The translations under genes and the position numbers were made by a program. Positions 46,566 to 53,637 of a DNA stretch of 64,000 nt are shown in pieces. The stretch spans positions 5,929,501 to 5,993,500 of the forward strand of contig NZ_CP078138.1 of the NCBI RefSeq assembly GCF_019212185.1, given 5' to 3'. Every line of letters starts with the position of its first letter. Positions within the stretch are counted from its first letter, which is position 1. The DNA is from Pseudomonas fluorescens (GTDB taxonomy: Bacteria; Pseudomonadota; Gammaproteobacteria; Pseudomonadales; Pseudomonadaceae). The notes under the pieces are model-generated. The model was given only the letters and a program-made list of their open reading frames with translations, was not told the origin of the DNA and did no database searches.

Positions 46566-47630
46566 ATGACTAAACACTCCGATAAGACCGAATTGTGCCG
46601 CTATCACTACGACCCTCTGGACCGTCAGTGCGGCTGTACGATAGTTCTGCAACCCGCCCACCAGCGCTTTCATTGCAAAAGCCGCTTGGTTACTGAAATC
46701 CAGGGTGCTGCGCGGTGGAGCCTCTTCCAGCACGACGACCAATTGTTGGCTCAGCGAAATCATGTAGGCGCAAATGCAACCACCCTGTTGCTGGCGAGCG
46801 ATCAACAGCGCTCGGTGCTCAACGCCCTCGACGCCGCACGGCTGCACCCTCTCGCTTATTCACCCTACGGCCATCGTGCGGCGCAAAGTGGTTTGCTCAG
46901 CCTGCTCGGGTTCAACGGCGAACGGGCCGATCCGGTGACCGGGCATTATCATCTGGGTAATGGCTATCGGCAGTTCAATCCGCTGTTGATGCGGTTTAAC
47001 AGTCCGGATGGTTGGAGTCCGTTTGGCGAGGGTGGGTTGAATGCGTATGGGTATTGCGAGGGGGATCCGGTGAATCGGAGTGATCCGACCGGACACAGAT
47101 CAAATGTCGTCATGAGACTATTGAAGGGTATTGCGAATAAGTTCGGAAGAACGCCCAGCAAACTCAGACCTGCCAAAGTCAAAAATCCAGTTACCGCGAC
47201 TACAGCTAGTATCGATTCAATGCCGCCGCCTCAAAGCGCTCCCGTTCACCATCACTCCCAACCCACAGTCCTCGAACATTTAAAAAAACAAGCGGAGACT
47301 GACCGTAGAAAATTCAGAAGCACAGACTTCACAGGGCGTCAGACAAGCCCCAAGCCAGGAACAAGTAGAGCGGTTGGAGCAGTTAACTATTCCAAAGAGC
47401 CGGACAGCACCCTACAACTACCAGCTTTTGTCAAAGGCAATAAAACTGACAGCGAAAAACTAGCCAGCCTTACCGCCACGAGAGACAGGATATTTAGCAG
47501 ACTGGTTACCGACCGTGATGAAATAAATATACTGCGTCGCCAAGTGCTGCTAAACCAAGTCAATAAGGACATAACCAAACTCACTACACAAGTCACCGAT
47601 ATACGATCCGGTCAGAGTGTACAAATATAA
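46566..47630 (+). CDS. Orphan RHS-core protein with variable C-terminal tip
   Basis: 354 residues, preceded by CGGAG. Residues about 10-177 are an RHS-repeat-associated core ending YCEGDPVNRSDPTGH, with YSPYGHRAAQSGLLSLLGFN and FNSPDGWSPFGEGGLNAYGY. Full RHS proteins exceed 1000 residues, so this is an orphan tip module, a form I have seen in several P. fluorescens-type genomes. Residues 178-354 have no recognised domain; they are rich in Lys, Thr, Ser and Gln, end in a coiled-coil-like stretch, and the DNA is visibly more AT-rich than its neighbours. No signal peptide and no immunity gene follows. Confidence 0.85.
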   Translation: MTKHSDKTELCRYHYDPLDRQCGCTIVLQPAHQRFHCKSRLVTEIQGAARWSLFQHDDQLLAQRNHVGANATTLLLASDQQRSVLNALDAARLHPLAYSPYGHRAAQSGLLSLLGFNGERADPVTGHYHLGNGYRQFNPLLMRFNSPDGWSPFGEGGLNAYGYCEGDPVNRSDPTGHRSNVVMRLLKGIANKFGRTPSKLRPAKVKNPVTATTASIDSMPPPQSAPVHHHSQPTVLEHLKKQAETDRRKFRSTDFTGRQTSPKPGTSRAVGAVNYSKEPDSTLQLPAFVKGNKTDSEKLASLTATRDRIFSRLVTDRDEINILRRQVLLNQVNKDITKLTTQVTDIRSGQSVQI

Positions 47631-47656
47631 AATTTAGAATTGTCCGACACGCTCAA

Positions 47657-48160
47657 TTAACACCCCGGTTTATCCGCCGTAAACCGCCGAGCCGGATTCA
47701 CCGCCGCGCCAAACTCACGCAGCGCCTTGGCGCCAATCAACAGCGGGTAGTTGAAGCTGCTGCGGTCAGTCAGGTTGACCTCGACCGTGCGCTTGACGTC
47801 GCCCAGGCACAGTTCCAGATCGACCACCGGACGTTTGCTCGGTGCCGCTACTTCTTCGTCCTCGTCCTCTTCGGAGCGGGTCTTGATCTTGCTGATCCGC
47901 GCGATCTTATGTTCGTAGACCTTGTTGCTCGCATCTTTGGTGGCCAGGCGGAAGCGGACCCAATCCTCGCCATCGCGGGTGAAGGTTTCGATGTCCTTGG
48001 CTGACAGCGAGGCGGTCAGGGCGCCGGTGTCCATCTTGGCCTTAAGCACCTCGCCGCCGATTTCCGGCAACTTGATGTATTCGTAGCGGCCATACAGGGT
48101 CGGCTCGGCGGCCATCACCGGGAGGGCCAGGAGGGATAACAGTGCGAGAACGGATTTCAC
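47657..48160 (-). CDS. Secreted retropepsin-like (ATP-dependent zinc protease family) protein
   Basis: 167 residues from a GTG at 48160, chosen because it opens a clear signal peptide (MKSVLALLSLLALPVMAAEP). The frame runs further upstream without a start that makes sense. The mature part contains KMDTGALTASLSA, the D-T-G signature of retropepsin-like RimB/DUF785 proteins, and YPLLIGAKALREF near the end. Close relatives are annotated as ATP-dependent zinc proteases, but no ATP or zinc motif is visible. A periplasmic aspartic peptidase is more likely. Confidence 0.85.
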   Translation of the reverse strand: MKSVLALLSLLALPVMAAEPTLYGRYEYIKLPEIGGEVLKAKMDTGALTASLSAKDIETFTRDGEDWVRFRLATKDASNKVYEHKIARISKIKTRSEEDEDEEVAAPSKRPVVDLELCLGDVKRTVEVNLTDRSSFNYPLLIGAKALREFGAAVNPARRFTADKPGC

Positions 48161-48343
48161 GTGGTGGATTCCCTGAAAGTAGGACAGCGGGATTTTAGAC
48201 CGTCTGAAATGGATTGGTTCGTTCTTTGGATGGCATCCCCCCAACATACCCCCGCCCCTGTGAAACATTCGTCAGCCCGCTGATTTGGCCTAATCGCCGA
48301 AGCTGCTTATCATGCCCCGTCCACCCGCTTGCAAGAGTTCCCT

Positions 48344-49231
48344 ATGCGCCGCCTGCTCACCGGCTGTTTCGTCACCCTCCTGCTGTTGCTCAACACCCTG
48401 GTCCTGATTGGCCCGCTGCTGCTGTTTGCCCTGCTCAAACTGGTCCTGCCCGGGCGTGGCCGCGATGTCGCCAGCGGCGCGGTGATGTGGATCGCCGAAA
48501 CCTGGGCGGAAATCGACAAGCTGATTTTCGCCCTGTGCATCCCCACCCAATGGGACATCCGTGGCGGCGAAGGCCTGCAGGTCGACACCTCATACCTGGT
48601 GGTCAGCAACCACCAGTCATGGGTCGACATTCCGGCGCTGATCCAGACCCTCAACCGGCGCACGCCGTTCTTCAAGTTCTTCCTGAAAAAGGAACTGATC
48701 TGGGTGCCGTTCCTCGGCCTCGCCTGGTGGGCGCTGGATTACCCGTTCATGAAGCGCTACAGCAAGGCCTTCCTGCAAAAGCACCCGCACTTGCAAGGCA
48801 AGGACCTGGAAATCACCAAAGCTGCCTGCGAACTGTTCAAGCGCCAGCCGGTGACCGTGGTCAACTACCTCGAAGGCACCCGCTTTACCCTGGCTAAACG
48901 CGACCAGCAGCAGTCGCCGTTCAAGCATTTGCTCAAACCCAAGGCCGGTGGCGTGGCGTTTGTGTTGGCGGCGATGGGCGAACAACTGGACGCCATGCTC
49001 GACGTCACCGTGGTCTATCCACAGGCGAAGATTCCGGGGTTTTGGGATTTGATCAGCGGCGCGGTGCCACGGGTGATCATCGACATCAAGACCCGTGAGC
49101 TGGACCCGGCGCTGTGGCAGGGCAACTACGAAAACGATCCGGCATTTCGCCAGCGCCTCCAGAACTGGGTCAACCAGCTCTGGAGCGAGAAAGACGCACG
49201 CATCGACGCCTTGCGCGCCGAGCGTGACTGA
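48344..49231 (+). CDS. PlsC-family acyltransferase (YihG-like)
   Basis: 295 residues from the ATG at 48344; a TTG at 48329 would add five. One N-terminal membrane segment (LLTGCFVTLLLLLNTLVLIG), then the acyltransferase blocks: NHQSWVD (HX4D catalytic motif), KELIWVPFLGLAWWALDYPF, EGTRF and PKAGGVAFVLAAM. This is a lysophosphatidic-acid-acyltransferase-like enzyme that probably remodels membrane phospholipids, in the YihG group. Convergent with the DUF2780 gene. Confidence 0.92.
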   Translation: MRRLLTGCFVTLLLLLNTLVLIGPLLLFALLKLVLPGRGRDVASGAVMWIAETWAEIDKLIFALCIPTQWDIRGGEGLQVDTSYLVVSNHQSWVDIPALIQTLNRRTPFFKFFLKKELIWVPFLGLAWWALDYPFMKRYSKAFLQKHPHLQGKDLEITKAACELFKRQPVTVVNYLEGTRFTLAKRDQQQSPFKHLLKPKAGGVAFVLAAMGEQLDAMLDVTVVYPQAKIPGFWDLISGAVPRVIIDIKTRELDPALWQGNYENDPAFRQRLQNWVNQLWSEKDARIDALRAERD

Positions 49232-49237
49232 GGCGAA

Positions 49238-49783
49238 TTACACGCCCCAGATGCTGCCCAGGCTGGTCAACAGGTTGCCGGCGACGCCTTGGTTACCCAG
49301 GTATTGCAGGAGGATCGGGGCAAACTGACCGACCATGCCGCTGTCCATGCCCAGGGCGCTGAAGGCGGTGTTCAGGTCATTGGTATCCTTGACGTTGCCC
49401 AGAGCATTTTCCAGGCCTGCGGCCTTGCCCGACGATCCGAGCATACCGGCCAGCGCGCCAAGATTGCCGGCACCACCGGAGAGCTTGTCGATGCCTGGTA
49501 CGCTCTTCGCCAATTCGGCGTAGTCATTGGCGCTCAACTTGTTTTTTGCCAGGCCGAGCATCGCGCTGGTGCCACCGATGGCTTGTTCCGGCTTGACGTT
49601 CAGCGCAGTCAGGGCGCCCAACAGTTCGGCGGTCTGCGGCGTCGGTGCAGCGGCTGCCGCCTTGTCGCCACCTTGCATACCGGCGACCGCGCCCGCCACG
49701 TCGTTGAGGCTGAAGCCGGCAAACACCGGGCCGGCCGCCACGGTCATCAGCGAAGCCAGAACAAAACCGCGTGCAATTTTCAT
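49238..49783 (-). CDS. DUF2780 family secreted protein
   Basis: 181 residues from the ATG at 49783 with AGGAG 6 bases before. A Sec signal peptide (MKIARGFVLASLMTVAAGPV, cleavage near FAG) is followed by an alanine-, glycine- and leucine-rich body with repeated LGALA- and AGLENALGNV-like helices. This fits the DUF2780 (VcgC/VcgE-like) family. It is probably periplasmic or cell-surface; function unknown. It faces the acyltransferase gene with only 6 bases between stops. Confidence 0.85.
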   Translation of the reverse strand: MKIARGFVLASLMTVAAGPVFAGFSLNDVAGAVAGMQGGDKAAAAAPTPQTAELLGALTALNVKPEQAIGGTSAMLGLAKNKLSANDYAELAKSVPGIDKLSGGAGNLGALAGMLGSSGKAAGLENALGNVKDTNDLNTAFSALGMDSGMVGQFAPILLQYLGNQGVAGNLLTSLGSIWGV

Positions 49784-50143
49784 CAAAAACTCCTGAACCT
49801 GAAAATGCCCTGGAACGGGCGCAAAGCTGGCATTTTGACTCAAAAACAGCGGGGATTGTTCCGCAATTGACGTAGGATTTCTGCCGGGTGGTCATTGGAG
49901 GCAGATGTCCGCTTCTCTGTGGGAGCGAGCCTGCTCGCGAAAAACGATAACCCGGTCATCCTGAATGCACGCGGCGGCCTCAGGTTCTTCGCGAGCAGGC
50001 TCGCTCCTACAGAGTTCAGCGTTTGTCTGACAGGTTTTGGCGCCGCTGCTTATTGTTGCTGGCTGCAAGGGCGCCTATAGTCCCGCCGTCGCCCACATGG
50101 CGACTCGGGTTTGGCGACTCGGAAAAACAACGGAGAAGGCTCC
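49784..50143. other. 360-base gap with REP pair and structured leader
   Basis: Holds the REP pair at 49917-50013 and the leader of the next gene. At 50091-50107 GTCGCC-CACAT-GGCGAC forms a perfect 6-bp hairpin, and TGGCGACTCGG occurs twice (50100-50110 and 50113-50123 approximately). No gene was seen in it. Confidence 0.5.
49917..50013. repeat. Inverted REP pair
   Basis: GGGAGCGAGCCTGCTCGCGA and, inverted, TCGCGAGCAGGCTCGCTCCT, about 49 bases apart, between the DUF2780 gene and a small hypothetical gene. Confidence 0.92.
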
Positions 50144-50455
50144 ATGCACTTTTGCAATGGACCCATACCGGAGAATTTATCCATGCATCGCTACCAACCC
50201 ACCACCAGCATCGACTGCACCCCCGCCGCCCTGCTGATCGATACCCAGGCGCCCCTCGACGTCCTCCACGAAAACGCCGCCCAGCGCATCCGCACCGTCA
50301 CCCAATGGCTGGAACACCTCGCCGCGGACCCGCATCGCAGCAACGATACGATCGTCCCCCGCGACTTCGCCCAATTGCTGGCCGTGACCCTGCGCGACGG
50401 CTGTGACCTGCTCAACGTTATCGGCCGCCGCTTGCAAGCCAGCCCCTCGCAGTAA
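50144..50455 (+). CDS. Small hypothetical protein
   Basis: 103 residues from the ATG at 50144 (GGAGAAGG precedes it); a second ATG at 50183 also has GGAGAA before it. I do not recognise the family. The body is hydrophilic and helical (APLDVLHENAAQRIRTVTQW and DFAQLLAVTLRDGCDLLNVI), with no signal peptide or membrane segment. It resembles in size and style the lineage-specific small proteins common in pseudomonads. A clean terminator follows, so it is a single-gene unit with a structured leader. Confidence 0.75.
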   Translation: MHFCNGPIPENLSMHRYQPTTSIDCTPAALLIDTQAPLDVLHENAAQRIRTVTQWLEHLAADPHRSNDTIVPRDFAQLLAVTLRDGCDLLNVIGRRLQASPSQ

Positions 50456-50468
50456 AGTCGCAAAACGC

Positions 50469-50497
50469 AAAAAGGGTGACTTGAAGTCACCCTTTTC
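50469..50497. terminator. Bidirectional terminator
   Basis: AAAAGGGTGAC and GTCACCCTTTT pair around a short loop between the small hypothetical gene and the convergent fdhA. The A and T arms serve both strands. Confidence 0.9.
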
Positions 50498-50512
50498 GGT
50501 TACGCCTGAGCG

Positions 50513-51712
50513 TTACGCCGCACTAAACATCTTATGCGGATCAATCACAAACTTCTTCGGCACGCCGGCATCGAACTCGCCATACCCCTCAGGCGCCTGA
50601 TCCAGGCTGATCACCTGCACACCCACCACTTCAGCGATGTTGATGCGGTCCCACATGATCGCCTGCATCAGTGCGCGGTTGTACTTCATCACCGGGGTCT
50701 GGCCGGTGTGGAAGCTGTGGGATTTGGCCCAGCCCAGGCCAAAGCGGATGCTCAGGCTGCCCATTTTTGCCGCAGCGTCGACTGCGCCCGGGTCTTCGGT
50801 AACGTACAGGCCGGGGATGCCGATCTTGCCCGCTACACGGACGACGCCCATCAGGGAGTTGAGTACGGTGGCAGGGGCTTCGTGTTTGACGCCGTCGTGA
50901 CCGTGGCCACGGGCTTCGAAGCCCACGCAGTCAACGGCGCAATCGACTTCCGGTTCGCCCAGCAGTGCGGCGATCTGTTCGTGCAGCGGTGCGTCTTTGG
51001 ACAGGTCGACGATTTCAAAACCCTGGGCCTTGGCGTGGGCCAGGCGGATGGTGTTGACGTCGCCGATGATCACCACCGCAGCGCCCAGCAGGCGTGCCGA
51101 AGCGGCAGCGGCCAGGCCGACTGGGCCGGCGCCAGCGATGTATACGGTGCTGCCCGGGCCGACACCGGCGGTGACGGCACCGTGGTAACCGGTAGGGAGG
51201 ATGTCGGACAGGCAGGTCAGGTCGCGGATTTTCTCCATGGCCTTGTCGCGATCCGGCAGTTTCAGCAGGTTGAAGTCGGCGTACGGCACCAGCACGTATT
51301 CAGCTTGGCCGCCAGTCCAGTCGCCCATGTCGACGTAGCCGTAAGCACCACCAGCACGCGCCGGGTTGACGGTCAGGCAGACGCCGGTGTGTTGCTCTTT
51401 GCAGGAACGGCAGCGCCCACATGCAACGTTAAAGGGTACCGAGACCAGGTCGCCGATTTTCAGGTTTTCGACGTCGCTGCCCTTCTCGATCACTTCACCG
51501 GTGATCTCATGACCCAGCACCAGGCCGGTCTGGGCGGTGGTACGGCCGCGCACCATGTGCTGGTCGGAACCACAGATATTGGTGGACACCACACGCAGGA
51601 TCACACCGTGCTCGATCTTCCTGCCGCGTGGATCCTGCATTTTCGGATAGTCGATTTTCTGTACTTCGACCTTGCCCGCGCCGAGATACACCACACCACG
51701 ATTGCCAGACAT
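50513..51712 (-). CDS. fdhA: FdhA, glutathione-independent formaldehyde dehydrogenase
   Basis: 399 residues. A zinc-dependent medium-chain dehydrogenase: catalytic ligands in STNICGSDQHM and VLGHEITGEV, structural zinc cysteines in CGRCRSCKEQHTGVC, and the NAD site VYIAGAGPVGLAAAASA. It oxidises the formaldehyde released by sarcosine and dimethylglycine demethylation to formate using NAD. It lies at the end of the glyA-sox-purU series, 134 bases after purU, consistent with this role. Confidence 0.95.
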   Translation of the reverse strand: MSGNRGVVYLGAGKVEVQKIDYPKMQDPRGRKIEHGVILRVVSTNICGSDQHMVRGRTTAQTGLVLGHEITGEVIEKGSDVENLKIGDLVSVPFNVACGRCRSCKEQHTGVCLTVNPARAGGAYGYVDMGDWTGGQAEYVLVPYADFNLLKLPDRDKAMEKIRDLTCLSDILPTGYHGAVTAGVGPGSTVYIAGAGPVGLAAAASARLLGAAVVIIGDVNTIRLAHAKAQGFEIVDLSKDAPLHEQIAALLGEPEVDCAVDCVGFEARGHGHDGVKHEAPATVLNSLMGVVRVAGKIGIPGLYVTEDPGAVDAAAKMGSLSIRFGLGWAKSHSFHTGQTPVMKYNRALMQAIMWDRINIAEVVGVQVISLDQAPEGYGEFDAGVPKKFVIDPHKMFSAA

Positions 51713-51846
51713 GCTTTCACCTCGCTGTTATTTTTATGGAACCGCGTTGCCCAAAAGGGGCAGCGCGTTAAGTGCTCGGGTACAGATGCTGTTTCTTGGG
51801 TTGCCTGTCAGGGCCCTTTCGCGGGCAAGCCGCAAGCGATAGCAAT

Positions 51847-52704
51847 TTAGAGAACGACCGTACGATTGGCGTTCAAGAACACCCGCCGCTCAATGTGATA
51901 CCCAACGGCTCGCGCCAATGTTAGGCCCTCGATATCCCGCCCCTTTGCGATCAAATCCTCGGGGTAGTGACTGTGGTCAACCACCTCGACACCCTGGGCG
52001 ATGATCGGCCCTTCATCCAGATCGTTGTTGATGTAGTGCGCCGTCGCGCCGACCAGTTTCACGCCCTTGTTGTAAGCCTGGTGATACGGCTTGGCGCCCT
52101 TGAAGCCGGGCAGCAGCGAGTGGTGGATATTGATCGCCCGGCCGTCGAGCTTGCGGCACAGTTCCGGCGACAGCACTTGCATGTAGCGCGCAAGGACTAC
52201 CAGTTCGGCACCGGACTCCTCGATCACCTGCAACACCTGGCGCTCCTGCGCCGGCTTGTCGTTGGGGTCGAGGGGGAAATGGTAGTAGGGAATCTGGTGC
52301 CAGTCGGCCAGCGGCTTGAGGTCCGGGTGGTTGGAGACCACGGCGGCGACGTCCATCGACAACTGGCCGATGCGCTGGCGGTAGAGCAAGTCGTTGAGGC
52401 AGTGATCGGCCTTGGAGACCATAATCACCACTTTCGGCCGGTAATGCGGCGGGGTCAGTTCGAAGATCATGCCGAAGCTGGCCCCGCGCTCGGCCAGGCC
52501 GGCACGGAATGATTGCTCGTCGAAGCCATCGGGCTGGCGGAATTCCACACGAATGAAAAAGCGCCCTGAAAGGCGGTCATCGAAGGAGTGGTGTTCGGTG
52601 ACGTAGCAGCCCTGTTCGAACAGAAAGCGCGTCACCGCGTCCACCGTGCCGAGCACGCTGGGGCAGTCGGCGGTGAGGATCCATGTGTCTGGGGCGCGGC
52701 TCAT
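51847..52704 (-). CDS. purU: PurU, formyltetrahydrofolate deformylase
   Basis: 285 residues. An N-terminal ACT domain (ILTADCPSVLGTVDAVTRFL) is followed by a formyltransferase fold with INIHHSLLPGFKGAKPYHQA and VGATAHYINNDLDEGPIIAQ, which carry the catalytic Asn, His and Asp. It splits 10-formyl-THF to THF and formate. Next to sarcosine oxidase it recycles the folate that receives the methyl-derived carbon. It is in the same orientation as soxG but separated by a REP pair. Confidence 0.96.
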   Translation of the reverse strand: MSRAPDTWILTADCPSVLGTVDAVTRFLFEQGCYVTEHHSFDDRLSGRFFIRVEFRQPDGFDEQSFRAGLAERGASFGMIFELTPPHYRPKVVIMVSKADHCLNDLLYRQRIGQLSMDVAAVVSNHPDLKPLADWHQIPYYHFPLDPNDKPAQERQVLQVIEESGAELVVLARYMQVLSPELCRKLDGRAINIHHSLLPGFKGAKPYHQAYNKGVKLVGATAHYINNDLDEGPIIAQGVEVVDHSHYPEDLIAKGRDIEGLTLARAVGYHIERRVFLNANRTVVL

Positions 52705-52740
52705 AGTGCGGTGACTCCTGTTCGTTTATTGGCAATCAAC

Positions 52741-52844
52741 CTGTAGGAGCGAGCCTGCTCGCGATGGACTTGAAAACGACGCGTTGAATCAGGATGCACG
52801 CGTTATCGTTGACGTCCATCGCGAGCAGGCTCGCTCCTACAGGG
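52741..52844. repeat. Inverted REP pair between soxG and purU
   Basis: CTGTAGGAGCGAGCCTGCTC at the left and its inverted partner ending GCTCGCTCCTACAG at the right, about 50 bases apart. It abuts the soxG stop. Confidence 0.93.
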
Positions 52845-52846
52845 GT

Positions 52847-53479
52847 TCAGGCCTGCACGCTCAAGCCGTATTCAGCCGACGCATCCTGCAGCCACAACCA
52901 CCAGTAGTCCGAGAAGCTGCGGCGGATCAGCAGTTCCCAGGTGTCTTCGGCAGTGTGGCGAATCATCAGTTGCGACTTGGCGAACACCGTGCCCACGGCC
53001 TTGCCCACCGGGAAGTTGTTGGGGTGCACGTCGTAGCTGGTGGACTTCATCAGCACCTGGCGCACGTTCGGGCCGCTCAGTTCGAGGATCTGCTGGCCGC
53101 CGCTGACGTTGACGATCTGGATGTGCAACTCGCCCAGCGCCTCGCGCAATTTTTGCTCGGCGGCGAATTCTTCACCGCTGGGCACGATCAGCAGCCACTC
53201 ATCCGGGCCCATCCACTGCAGGCTGGTATCGCCCTTGACGATGACGCTCAGGGCGCCGGGCAATTCGATGCCCAGGGCCTTGTGCACGCCGGCGGCGAAA
53301 GCCGCGTCGTGGCCATCGCCGCGGATAGTCAGGTGGCCGAGGAGTTTTTTCTCACGCACGATCACGCCGGCGTTCTTGCGGCCCTTGCCGACCAGGCTGG
53401 CGAGGTCGGCATGGTGCAGCGACGACTCGGCCTTGGCGCCGGTGGTTGGGCGTTGTTGGTAAACATTGGCTGCGGTCAT
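52847..53479 (-). CDS. soxG: SoxG, sarcosine oxidase gamma subunit
   Basis: 210 residues. Small GcvT-like subunit of heterotetrameric sarcosine oxidase. It has SLQWMGPDEWLLIVP and VNVSGGQQILELSGPNVRQV, both typical of the gamma subunit, and ends in RRSFSDYWWLWLQDA. The subunit helps hold the complex and the folate-transfer domain. It follows soxA, with a REP pair between them. Confidence 0.94.
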   Translation of the reverse strand: MTAANVYQQRPTTGAKAESSLHHADLASLVGKGRKNAGVIVREKKLLGHLTIRGDGHDAAFAAGVHKALGIELPGALSVIVKGDTSLQWMGPDEWLLIVPSGEEFAAEQKLREALGELHIQIVNVSGGQQILELSGPNVRQVLMKSTSYDVHPNNFPVGKAVGTVFAKSQLMIRHTAEDTWELLIRRSFSDYWWLWLQDASAEYGLSVQA

Positions 53480-53528
53480 AAAGCACCTTTCCTGAATTCT
53501 GTTGGTTCCTGTGGTGGCTGCACTGCCG

Positions 53529-53597
53529 CCATCGCGAGCAGGCTCGCTCCTACAAGGATTACGCGGTCACCTGTAGGAGTGAGCCTGCTCGCGATGA
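53529..53597. repeat. Inverted REP pair between soxA and soxG
   Basis: CCATCGCGAGCAGGCTCGCT and, after a short spacer, CTGTAGGAGTGAGCCTGCTC in opposite sense. One arm has a T for C change (GGAGTGAG). It lies inside the sox operon. Confidence 0.93.
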
Positions 53598-53637
53598 ATT
53601 CACCACGGTGCAGTTGCACCCCACAGGATCCGAACCA

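Noticed and set aside
46482..46847. 121-codon minus-strand frame opposite the RHS-core gene, considered as an immunity gene
   Set aside because: It is antisense to a conserved part of the RHS core, its start lacks a ribosome binding site, and immunity genes normally follow the tip on the same strand.
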